The notes beneath the pieces are model-generated. The model was not told the DNA's origin. It searched no databases and worked only from the letters and a program-made list of their open reading frames with translations. The translations under genes and the position numbers were made by a program. From NCBI GenBank assembly GCA_949710005.1, contig OX453272.1, positions 31,100,932-31,164,931 of the forward strand: a stretch of DNA of 64,000 bases. The letters are read 5' to 3'. Position 1 is the stretch's first letter. Every line of letters begins with the position of its first letter. Origin of the DNA: Ricordea florida. Lineage: Eukaryota > Cnidaria > Anthozoa > Corallimorpharia > Ricordeidae. Shown piece by piece: positions 62,101 through 64,000 of this stretch.

Positions 62101-62959
62101 ACTGTACCATAAACAAGGATTAAGTGCAAAAATTTCTCTAAGCAACATCAGAGGGAACCCCAGCTTGATTTCTGTATTACCCTGTACTTCAATATGCATG
62201 CTGAAGCTGTTTTGTTTAGGGCAATCACGTGCCTATACAGTTTTTGTTTTCAGAGACTGAAATAGTACAGCTACAACATGCAGGAAGTATCGGATAATAC
62301 AGAAATCTAGCTGAATCCTTGCTTGCATCTTATTGAAAGAGCTGATACACCATTTAACACTTTCATAATAGTCATGGCAACTACAACTATGTAGAGCCGT
62401 ATCTGACCAATGGAGAGGTCAAGTTATAACCGCACCTAGCATCTCAAGTACATTTTACTCATTATCAATTGTGGCTCACACTGAAATGGCTTAACTCCAC
62501 AAATATCATGAAACATGTTCATGTATCACTTAACGTAAAAACCCTGCAAAGTAGTCTCAAATCCCACTACATGAGTATATGTACGTGTATAGCATTAATT
62601 AATTATCACGTCTAGGAACTCAAGCTACTGGTGTTATATGAAGCAAAGATGAATGTTTTAAAACTTTCAATGGTTATTCTCTTCACATGGGAGCAATTTT
62701 AAAGAAAGGAAATGTATAACTAGCAAGTTGTTTAAATCAAAGATAAGTCAAACAGCTCTGGCAATGTAAACAAACAGTTGGCGGATCATGATATTATCGT
62801 TGTCTGTGTTTACCGTATAACTTGAGTACCGGCATCCTTGCTCCAGTTTTCGATGAATTTTTTCACTTCGTTGGCTTCGAATCCCGTCGTGTGCGAAGAA
62901 AAGAAGCCGATCTGGCCCCCAAATTGGGAGCCAGATGGCTGGCTTTCTTTGTTGCCAAT
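18663..62959 (-). CDS. TIAM1: TIAM/Still-life Rac guanine-nucleotide exchange factor, 30 exons
   Basis: Exons were found by homology to remembered TIAM1/TIAM2/SIF sequence and checked for GT-AG borders and phase; the sum is 4320 nt, 1439 residues. Order: N-terminal exon with GNKESQ (TIAM1 begins MGNAESQ), EVH1-like domain as in Drosophila Still life, serine-rich linker, PHn-CC-Ex, Ras-binding domain, PDZ, proline-rich linker, DH, PHc, serine-rich tail. TIAM proteins activate Rac at membranes and cell junctions; DH catalyses exchange and PHn-CC-Ex targets the membrane. The length is close to mammalian TIAM1 (about 1590). Exons are small (41-447 nt). The gene spans 44 kb because of repeats, above all a 13.6-kb intron between exons 24 and 25. 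The start codon position holds ATT, so the true 5' end is open. Assigning TIAM1 rather than TIAM2 is meaningless at this distance. Confidence 0.9.
19131..19480. repeat. Palindrome, spacer and hairpin ending in ACCAATCAGCGCGCG (locus A)
   Basis: A palindrome with arms of about 90 nt (19131-19322) is centred on CACGAGCCGCAGGCGAGTG. After a spacer of about 110 bp the outer arm hairpin (GTTTCTATCGAG and TTATAGAAAC) appears again alone at 19431-19458. ACCAATCAGCGCGCG follows at 19466-19480. Lies in the last intron of the TIAM-like gene. Non-coding; probably a non-autonomous element. Confidence 0.8.
21750..22262. repeat. Minisatellite, about 106-bp unit, roughly five copies
   Basis: Each unit holds CACAGTACAGTA, TTTCCAAAGAATGGTCACAC, TGGTTTGATCCACAGATGAA and CCACACTGTATAGTAAAACA. 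The first two units are most alike; later ones have shortened or changed ends. It lies in the intron between exons 28 and 29. A fragment of the unit recurs at 57877-57905. Confidence 0.85.
23284..23438. mobile_element. MITE, second copy of the 8.7-kb family
   Basis: Arms CCCCATATTTCATTCTGCGC and inverse of GCATGCATAATGAAATATGG surround GCACGTGCAAACATTTCTTG and TCGAAGAACGAAAC, the same core as 8674-8826. No clear target duplication. Intron 25-26 of the TIAM-like gene. Confidence 0.7.
24336..43707 (-). CDS. TIAM1: TIAM-like gene, DH (RhoGEF) catalytic domain exons 19-25
   Basis: Exons 43594-43707, 43166-43234, 41495-41620, 40206-40314, 39363-39457, 38079-38160 and 24336-24448. Conserved region 1: [20 protein letters not shown] and LLKRYLDPM. 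Middle: [46 protein letters not shown]. Conserved region 3: [15 protein letters not shown]. Last helix: [21 protein letters not shown]. These follow TIAM1 closely, including the Rac-specific DH surface region, so a Rac exchange activity is expected. The exon 24/25 intron (24449-38078) houses the nested transposons. An alternative upstream acceptor 4 nt away exists for exon 19 but would give a stop. Confidence 0.93.
24637..25117. repeat. Palindrome, spacer and arm copy ending in GCCAATCAGCGCGCG (locus B)
   Basis: A near-perfect palindrome (24637-24825, arms about 88 nt) is centred on CCACGAGCCGATAGGCGAGTGG. A partial copy of its outer arm (GTCTGTACTCTTATTGATGA) recurs at 25071-25098 and is followed by GCCAATCAGCGCGCG. 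TTACAATAAC at 24825 and GTTATTGTAA at 25134 are inverted and may mark a second border. Confidence 0.8.
25287..25509. mobile_element. MITE with AATAGGCCATTTTACAGT-type ends
   Basis: Inverted ends of about 75 bp (TAATAGACCATTTTACAGTT and its inverse), including GAATAGAAGCGAGGCTGGAG in both orientations. TA at both edges. Familiar from cnidarian genomes. Non-coding. Confidence 0.8.
26001..26455 (+). pseudogene. Arg/Glu-rich mobile-element ORF start with 57-bp tandem repeats, broken
   Basis: From ATG 26001 the frame reads [12 protein letters not shown] and [14 protein letters not shown], then meets a stop. A shifted frame continues [18 protein letters not shown] into five 57-bp units (26164-26448) encoding [19 protein letters not shown]-like 19-mers, ending RAMDHKFA. 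Arg/Glu repeats of this kind are found, as I recall, near the N-terminus of Helitron-type or other helicase-bearing element proteins, but no helicase or Rep domain is present here. I treat it as a decayed element fragment of unknown family. Confidence 0.5.
27178..27960 (+). pseudogene. P2X7-C-terminal-like protein remnant
   Basis: The first piece (27178-27413) begins [20 protein letters not shown], acidic and serine-rich, then after a frame change reads [20 protein letters not shown] and meets a GT donor. A second piece (about 27790-27957) reads [20 protein letters not shown] and LPACV, followed in another frame by [16 protein letters not shown]. Both resemble proteins annotated in cnidarians as P2X purinoceptor 7-like, which share only the cytoplasmic tail fold of P2X7 and are often repeated. 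The cysteine-rich middle is missing. At least two frame changes mark it as decayed. Confidence 0.55.
28813..28970 (-). repeat. BEL 3' LTR (minus orientation)
   Basis: 158 bp, TGTCGTAG to CCCGACA on the plus strand, matching the other LTR throughout by eye. Contains the inverted words CATCCAACTGGTT and AACCGGTTGGATG. Confidence 0.93.
29090..34387 (-). CDS. BEL/Pao gag-pol polyprotein (1765 residues)
   Basis: One frame from ATG 34387. Parts in order: N-terminal coiled coil ([19 protein letters not shown]), DUF1759-type Gag ([13 protein letters not shown]), three CCHC-like knuckles ([14 protein letters not shown] onwards), aspartic protease (LLDTGSG), reverse transcriptase (YVDD), RNase H (VFGDTSGSG), integrase zinc finger (HGGVGQ, CFGCKKF) and core ([15 protein letters not shown]), and a C-terminal DUF5641-like part ([19 protein letters not shown]). 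This order is that of the BEL/Pao group. The length is typical for the family. Confidence 0.95.
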   Translation of the reverse strand: MATDLDLDAAIKRIDAKLRMLKFTREDVPRIRGKNELKALERLQKAMEGQIDGVHEQMFQIQALRIENGDDPVEVREWSLEIERQLEEFQETADDVREMARNKQEEALRRQRDEEEMREEEKRRRHYEEELKLEEARMKMKREYERKFEEDRNKSIKESGAKLPKLTITQFQGTHLDWLRFWSQFETEIDKASISQVAKFSYLKELLISTVRVFVDGLPYNSEGYERAKFILSSKYGKSSEVANAHMQEIIGLSTITGTRPAPIQEFYEKLTSHIQVLETMGKIKEIHGFARTTLDKLPGIRADLVRLDDNWQEWGFSELIESLRRWCDRNPVPSDNPKQDLPRRDLSNRDLSNRKPPFRSPSSHSLPKKNTVYQTKDEVGRMGRGCIYCNSEDHKATECKKVPNLNQRKKILSDKRLCFNCTGAKHQAQDCRSKTNCQLCGHRHHTSICDKQHSNNQMMLATGEGSVIYPVVVVVVDGIKCRALLDTGSGSSYASAALVARLNKRPFHVEHRQIEMMLCSTVQKVQSYSVKVGSVDGKFEMTTRVSKVDKGLLLTVPNPNYEDLIRKYCHLQGVVMNDDDKKSELPIHVILGASEYSRIKTETKPKIGQPSEPIAELTKLGWTMMSTGEESVLSNVYFTRTSTADYQQLCSLDVLGLEDRAEEDQQDVLDEFSQQLQRSEEGWYQTGLLWKVGHAPLLKNERGSKRRLEGLLKKLQREPGMLDKYDEIIQEQLADGIVERVTDVATSREFYIPHKGVKRESAETTKLRIVFDASAKPGEEKPSLNECLESGPPLQNLLWDVLVRNRFKPVALAGDIKQAFLQVRIRAEDRDALRFHWIKDKDPSAIEVLRFTRALFGLVQSPFLLAATLKLHLESLREKYPEEIEEILRSLYVDDVITGGSTAAEVQELKKTIVSVSGEAKFTMHKWNSNVSQLESEIISVEEQPTFAKQQLGVKEGESKLLGLPWNKSDDSIAVKFPEEPIDVTKRGILRFLAAVYDPLGLASPATLVGKFLYREVCDLRLPWDEKVSEKIGQKWFKFVRSLPSMIEVPRSLPKFKEPTEGVELHVFGDTSGSGISAVAYAVIQQASGLSQGLIAAKSRLAKKNLTIPRLELVAAHMAANLAENVRKALSDQPIKSVYGWSDSKVALHWIKGGGSYKQFVANRVRKINAKDFIEWRHVDTKRNPADVGSRGCKAGHLSSLWLPGPVWLPNREEWPEEIVTNPSKETEAEAKLTKEIFAVAVEPKDDLDELLEKHVFWLMVRVTGWVGRFSQNCRSKKLYRIRGPLTTAETDRAVKWWIRREQGRYSVTEKFQEDQQRLNLQKNDEGIYVCKGRIQGVYPVYLPPRVTLSEKIVQDAHIMTLHGGVGQTMVLVRQKYWIPRLRQLTKNVINHCFGCKKFHVTRFPKPKPADLPVDRTDGSYPFQVIGVDFAGPIAYKASKKKQGKAHLLLFACSLTRAVHLELLTDQTTESFIKCLKRFTARRGRPRKIYSDNGRSFVAASKWLKSIMRDEMTQDYLAHHNMLWQFNLARAPWWGGQFERLIGIVKQAFYKVIGRANLTFSELEEVFLDVEVAVNNRPLTYVEDDVEFPVLTPAVMMYGESYVLPEEDVDLLEDVELRKRARYLRRCKDVLWSRWSAEYVRSLRERHNLKHKSKEPTLEVGDVVLIQNEERNRGKWNIGIVTKLIKGSDGVLRGARLRAGKSYLERAIQQLCPMELSCDVTHTESNQVVQLNPRAREFAPRQAAIAAIERIRGIAEEEKANELS
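34492..34649 (-). repeat. BEL 5' LTR (minus orientation)
   Basis: 158 bp, identical by eye to 28813-28970; would carry the promoter of the element. Host GACA duplication follows directly. Confidence 0.93.
34990..35475 (-). CDS. THAP-domain exon of the TTAA transposon
   Basis: From ATG 35475 or more likely 35364 ([18 protein letters not shown]), the frame contains a THAP zinc finger: [49 protein letters not shown] domains bind specific DNA, in transposons often the element's own ends. The frame then reads [20 protein letters not shown] before its stop. No catalytic domain follows, because the neighbouring DNA was lost or lies in unrecognised exons. It is the mirror partner of the left-end gene in the same element. 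Confidence 0.75.
   Translation of the reverse strand: MDLKVWISQAKAVPFFARPKCSDYTGSDVVGGAEDDSAMADKRAKRGGMNYCAASGPNKVNCSNRTGTPGISMHYFPKDESLRQKWTRFVRVHRKNCEPKKSSCLCSAHFDDSCFERKPVFYGDGSGEAVEMRKLLIKGSVPSKNSDVWNTSHIIERKGRK
36239..36725. repeat. Palindrome, spacer and hairpin ending in ACCAATCAGGGCGCGCG (locus C)
   Basis: Palindrome 36239-36415 with arms of about 85 nt (GAAGCCTAAGCCGTGTATTA and inverse) is centred on CACGAGCCGCAGGCGAGTG, the same centre as locus A although the arms differ. A hairpin related to the outer arm (ATGTTTTATAC and GATAAAACAT) recurs near 36677, followed by GACCAATCAGGGCGCGCG at about 36708. The layout is as at 19 and 24.7 kb. Confidence 0.8.
37230..37480. repeat. Hairpin repeat with short unrecognised reading frame
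   Basis: TATCTTCTCGTGCTGAAAGT-type arms (37251-37310) form a tight hairpin. Leftwards on minus an ORF starts [20 protein letters not shown] at 37473, runs into the hairpin and ends at 37252. I do not recognise it. It may be the first exon of a lost mobile-element gene. Intron 24-25. Confidence 0.35.
38448..38790. mobile_element. Long fold-back MITE
   Basis: The two halves are inverse over about 110-150 bp: GGTTTAAGATAATAAATG, AAAGTTACAATTCAC, GTGTCTTC and AGCGGTGAT each return inverted, with GGCGTTGCTTAA closing the centre. Non-coding, in intron 23-24. Confidence 0.75.
40770..41075 (-). mobile_element. tRNA-derived SINE (Leu/Ser-like head)
   Basis: On minus, the head (about 41072-40997) reads GCGTGGTCGAGTGGTTAGGG (A box) and CCCGGGTTCAGTTCCC (B box). 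The body includes AAACTGGTGCTGCGTC and CACAAGAAATTGGG and ends in a palindrome at 40787-40855 with GTGCAC at its centre. Fragments of the body recur at 6.89, 44.86 and 50.30 kb. The anticodon region is altered, so it is not a functional tRNA. Confidence 0.7.
41874..41999. mobile_element. Short MITE with GGTTCAAAC-type ends
   Basis: GTTTCAAACGTCGAACTT and AAGTTCGAGGTTTGAAC are near inverses, continuing through ACATGTGCCGAATC. Non-coding. Confidence 0.65.
42036..42462 (+). mobile_element. Full-length tRNA-derived SINE with (TTGA)n tail
   Basis: The head has an A box (TAGCTCAGTTGGTAGAGC) and B box (GGGTTCGAACC). A body of about 300 bp follows with GAGGAGAAAGTGCTGCCTTT and CTTCTCGGATAAGGACGATA, then a TTGA repeat tail. 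GACGGCT on both sides (42029-42035, 42463-42469) is the target duplication. Head stems are imperfect (anticodon loop CTATCGT), so it is a SINE and not a tRNA gene. The mid-body may be the conserved eumetazoan Nin-DC-type core; that is from memory. Confidence 0.88.
44390..44930. repeat. Dispersed repeat cluster related to 6.75-7.54 kb
   Basis: GAAAGTTGAAATCGAGTGCAG, GATTTGGGCTAAATAAGCAC and a weak inverse partner (44470-44640) match the hairpin at 7.35-7.51 kb. 44725-44930 carries CAGCTTGTCCAGATTTAATA and CCGACGCAGCACCAGTTTCT, as near 6.8 kb. Confidence 0.6.
45117..45257. repeat. Hairpin MITE-like repeat
   Basis: TTCAAATTTTATTTTCCTTT and AAAGGAAATAAAATTTAAAC form a stem of about 25 bp, extended by GTATATGTTGCAG and CTACAACATATAC. 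Next to exon 18. Confidence 0.7.
45304..48245 (-). CDS. TIAM1: TIAM-like gene, proline-rich linker exons 17-18
   Basis: Exons 48193-48245 and 45304-45410 encode [34 protein letters not shown] and a serine-containing [10 protein letters not shown]. Phases (2 to 1 to 0) fit the PDZ and DH exons on each side. The PPATPPPG stretch could bind SH3 or EVH1 domains, possibly the protein's own EVH1-like domain; this is inference. The intron between them holds the tandem-repeat-armed element at 46201-47760. Confidence 0.75.
46236..46452 (+). repeat. Left tandem array (14/20-bp GAGTTG units)
   Basis: About 14 units, mixing TACGAGTTGTTAAG, a TGCGAGTTG variant and the 20-bp form with an extra CGAGTT. Inverse of the right array in unit sequence but much shorter. 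Confidence 0.9.
47172..47733 (-). repeat. Right tandem array (inverted units)
   Basis: CTTAACAACTCGTA units, about 36 in all, with the 20-bp form interspersed. It is more than twice the length of the left array, so the arms change length independently. Confidence 0.9.
48954..51367 (-). CDS. TIAM1: TIAM-like gene, PDZ domain exons 13-16
   Basis: Exons 51283-51367, 50564-50638, 50011-50103 and 48954-49068. Encodes [48 protein letters not shown] and [16 protein letters not shown], matching the TIAM PDZ (GFSLSSVEEDG, GLKAGDEILEINN, PSLGLLVRTYP). The carboxylate-binding loop is DFGISV, in place of the usual GLGF. For exon 16 the acceptor ending in ACTAG at 49069-49070 is required; an alternative at 49103 breaks the frame. 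PDZ domains of this family bind syndecans and neurexin-type tails. Confidence 0.87.
51435..51690 (+). repeat. Dispersed repeat, copy 2
   Basis: Matches 17865-18165 in inverse orientation over about 250 bp. Ends near CTCTAATAAATGAC. Intron 12-13 of the TIAM-like gene. Confidence 0.7.
51888..52910 (-). CDS. TIAM1: TIAM-like gene, Ras-binding domain exons 11-12
   Basis: Exons 52636-52910 and 51888-51928. The first encodes [40 protein letters not shown] and [10 protein letters not shown], a ubiquitin-like RBD pattern. The second is only 41 nt ([14 protein letters not shown]) and is needed to keep the frame into the PDZ exons; without it the join gives a stop. In TIAM1 this domain binds activated Ras. 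An acidic/polar stretch ([10 protein letters not shown]) precedes it. Confidence 0.85.
52120..52241. repeat. MITE with GTTATTTATCGGGCA ends
   Basis: GTTATTTATCGGGCAAGTTC and the inverse of CTCCTGCCCAGTAAATAAC, with TCCATATGGGAAAA in both arms. Intron 11-12. Confidence 0.75.
52921..53068. repeat. AT-rich local repeat (AATAGACTAATTA words)
   Basis: Imperfect repeats of AATAGACTAATTA/TTAATAATAG beside the next SINE. Low complexity. Confidence 0.6.
53053..53335 (+). mobile_element. tRNA-derived SINE with ATTTGATTTGATTT body
   Basis: Head GGCACAGTGCTGAGAGCG and a B-box-like AGGTCCAATTCCC; then GAGAGGTTTTTCTCCAGGTA, CTCCACAAAAACCAACATTT and a GATTTGATTT repeat, then GTGTCCCCAATTAGTGCT. I know this as a common coral and sea anemone SINE. 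A 3' fragment lies at 57741-57793 on minus. Intron 10-11. Confidence 0.75.
53943..56274 (-). CDS. TIAM1: TIAM-like gene, PHn-CC-Ex membrane-targeting exons 8-10
   Basis: Exons 55879-56274, 54906-55136 and 53943-54310. PHn: [54 protein letters not shown], then [11 protein letters not shown] in the next exon. Coiled coil: [40 protein letters not shown]. Ex part: [20 protein letters not shown] and [17 protein letters not shown]. Each block aligns with TIAM1 in order. In TIAM proteins this unit binds phosphoinositides and scaffolds (Par, JIP2, CD44), directing the enzyme to membranes. The end is basic ([10 protein letters not shown]). Confidence 0.92.
57170..58189 (-). CDS. TIAM1: TIAM-like gene, serine-rich linker exons 6-7
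   Basis: Exons 58106-58189 and 57170-57616, both phase 0 at each border. The first encodes a serine run ([18 protein letters not shown]). The second encodes [30 protein letters not shown] and [20 protein letters not shown]. It corresponds to the long, poorly conserved region between the N-terminus and PHn in TIAM1, which there carries phosphorylation sites. [12 protein letters not shown] resembles a DSG-type phosphodegron, but that is only a motif match. Confidence 0.82.
57741..57793 (-). repeat. 3' fragment of the 53-kb SINE family
   Basis: On minus reads CTCCACAAAAACCAACATTT, GATTTGATTTG and GTGTCCCCAATT, the end of the SINE at 53053-53335. Confidence 0.7.
57877..57905 (+). repeat. Fragment of the 21.8-kb minisatellite unit
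   Basis: 27 consecutive bases equal those of the first minisatellite unit (around 21774-21800). Intron 6-7. Confidence 0.7.
58763..60758 (-). CDS. TIAM1: TIAM-like gene, EVH1-like domain exons 2-5
   Basis: Exons 60659-60758, 60434-60512, 59450-59506 and 58763-58827. They encode [64 protein letters not shown] and [17 protein letters not shown]. This follows the N-terminal domain of Drosophila Still life almost word for word in spacing (LWAEVF..VKWQQV, SECFVYWKD, TWGLNF). That domain is absent from mammalian TIAM1 as I know it, so the cnidarian gene keeps the SIF-type layout. EVH1-like folds usually bind proline-rich partners; the ligand here is unknown. Confidence 0.87.
58976..59113. repeat. 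MITE with GGATCAATGTCAGTATCTGG ends
   Basis: The left end and the inverse right end (GGATCAATGGCAGTATCTGG) agree over about 45 bp, including ACCTACCCCTCCC. Intron 4-5. Confidence 0.78.
59850..60010. repeat. Palindromic MITE
   Basis: AGCAATTAATGAATTCGGCT and its inverse border arms that contain AAGAATTAAGCGGATC and GTGTTATCCAC, with centre CTCGGCCTACGGCCTC. Arms are about 70 nt. Intron 3-4. Confidence 0.8.
62161..62313. mobile_element. MITE, third copy of the 8.7-kb family
   Basis: Ends CAGCTTGATTTCTGTATTAC and the inverse of AATACAGAAATCTAGCTG; 153 bp, the same length as 8674-8826, with TTCAATATGCATGCTGAAGC in the left arm. No target duplication seen. Intron 1-2. Confidence 0.75.
62814..62959 (-). 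CDS. TIAM1: TIAM-like gene, N-terminal exon (ATT at expected start)
   Basis: Read in the frame that joins exon 2 (phase 2, CG|T), this exon gives [12 protein letters not shown], then [20 protein letters not shown], then AGTQVIR. GNKESQ matches the myristoylated N-terminus of TIAM1 (MGNAESQ) at five of six positions. The preceding codon is ATT (62959-62957), not ATG, and the frame meets TAG about 33 nt further upstream with no ATG. A different ATG (MPVLKLY) in this exon would put exon 2 out of frame. Options: a lost or variant start codon, near-cognate initiation, or an unseen upstream exon. GTAAAC follows as donor. Confidence 0.6.
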
Positions 62960-64000
62960 ATTGTCTTCGTAACAACCGTAATCAAGACATTTCTAGGACG
63001 TCCTTCAAGCGAACACTCCACGACAAACAACGAAGAACCGAAAACCAAATTATACAGGTACAAGAAGGAATTCTGCTAGAAAACGCAAAGAAATGGAGTA
63101 AAATTGACAGAAAAGAGCGGCACAGGGATTTGTTTCTTTCTAATAGCTGCTTTGTTTATCGGATTGCTTAAAAACGCGATCATCCCACGATTTTGATCGC
63201 GCGCGTATAAACAAAGAATATTAAATATATAAGCTCTTGTGTTTAAGTTAAAACATTTTATCCTTTCATTGCCGCTAAGTTCGCGCTTGACATACAGATC
63301 TGAACAATAATACGCTATTCCATCGAGGTATACATGGTTCTCGATGGAATATATAGAATCTGCAGTGTCGAGAGTTAAAAGTTATTGTATATGTTTTGTC
63401 GCATCACGCAAAAGCAGCATAAACTTTATGAAAACCATGGCTTTTGAACAGCAATCGAACATCAAGTGAGCAATTTACCTGAGTTCAGAGTTTCTTTTTT
63501 TGCTTCTGAGAGGTAATCAGATGTCTGCTTACATGTGAAACCCGGGGAAAATCAGCGGGTTTTACAGCCGCGATGCTTCATTACTTTGGAACATACTTCA
63601 CCGCCGTAGTTGCAAAGGATTCTGATTTCTGATTGGTGGAATATATAATTTGCATGAAATTCCTTAGAATCCCCGAATGAAAACGTTTCTCTTTCCACGT
63701 GAGTAAACTCAGACGTTAATTTGCGTAATAAGGTTAATTTGTTGTCAATCGCTATTCTTTTCTTTATCTTACAAGATCACTGCATTAATTCAAAGAGTTT
63801 AGAGTCCTACAACTTGGAAACTGTTGCTATAACTGTATAGTCGGACTGGAAGAAAAATTCAGTAGCCTCGCGGAGAGTAATTAAATGAGAGAAATTTTTT
63901 TAGATAACGAATTCATAGTAGCATAAATTATGAAGCAAGCGTTTTTGCGTTTTCAAGACATATTTGGTTGAAAAGAAGATGACCTCATGCCAGTCTGGAC
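62960..64000 (-). promoter_or_regulatory. 5' flank of the TIAM-like gene
   Basis: Upstream DNA of the minus-strand gene. No TATA box or defined promoter was fixed. A short palindrome, CTATTCCATCGAGG with CCATCGAG inverse (63318-63360), and CTGATTGGTGGAATATATAA near 63633 suggest a small repeat here. No other gene seen. Confidence 0.3.

Noticed and set aside
62799-62838. MPVLKLY as the TIAM start
   Set aside because: The ATG frame ends in phase 1 at the donor, while exon 2 requires phase 2; only the GNKESQ frame fits.
63318-63660. Fifth member of the palindrome-hairpin-CCAATCAG family
   Set aside because: CTGATTGG and an ATATATTCCA arm are present, but their order and orientation differ and no GC-rich extension follows.
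1-64000. CRISPR array or bacterial operon
   Set aside because: Tandem repeats found have no unique spacers, and all genes are intron-split and eukaryotic in type.

Overview
The window looks like part of a cnidarian nuclear genome, most likely a stony coral. It is AT-rich and intron-rich. It holds two conserved animal genes split by GT-AG introns, plus several tRNA-derived SINEs and fold-back MITEs of the kind I associate with corals and sea anemones. The assignment rests on gene and repeat content only; no database search was possible.

Two host genes are supported exon by exon. A calcipressin/RCAN gene (calcineurin regulator) lies on the plus strand at 7804-10919 in three exons. A TIAM/Still-life Rac guanine-nucleotide exchange factor fills the right two thirds on the minus strand (62959 down to 18663). 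I placed 30 exons, and every junction keeps the reading frame. They total 4320 nt (1439 residues plus stop), in the order EVH1-like, PH-CC-Ex, Ras-binding, PDZ, DH, PH. The only problem is the start: where a TIAM-like Met-Gly-Asn N-terminus is expected, the codon is ATT.

The rest is mobile DNA. At 2321-6699 is a nearly whole ISL2EU-type transposon with 60-bp inverted ends, a THAP+DDE transposase and a convergent SWIM/YqaJ nuclease gene. At 11242-14326 is a decayed element with about 500-bp inverted ends and a protein with FEN1/PIN-like acidic motifs. A 13.6-kb intron of the TIAM gene holds a TTAA-flanked THAP/P2X7-like element (26892-35580), itself split by a young, whole-looking BEL/Pao retrotransposon (28813-34649). 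A third intron insertion, 46201-47760, has inverted ends built from 14/20-bp tandem repeats, like Drosophila Foldback elements.

Many small fold-back elements are present. Four loci (about 0.8, 19.2, 24.7 and 36.3 kb) share one plan: a long palindrome, a spacer, a hairpin or partial arm copy, then CCAATCAG, GC-rich at three of them. Four tRNA-related SINE families are also seen; one SINE is split by a 153-bp MITE with an 8-bp target duplication that restores the empty site exactly.

I saw no CRISPR array, rRNA or convincing functional tRNA gene. The best candidates for something undescribed are the tandem-repeat-armed element, the palindrome-hairpin-CCAATCAG family, and the TIR-encoded start codons of the ISL2EU element.
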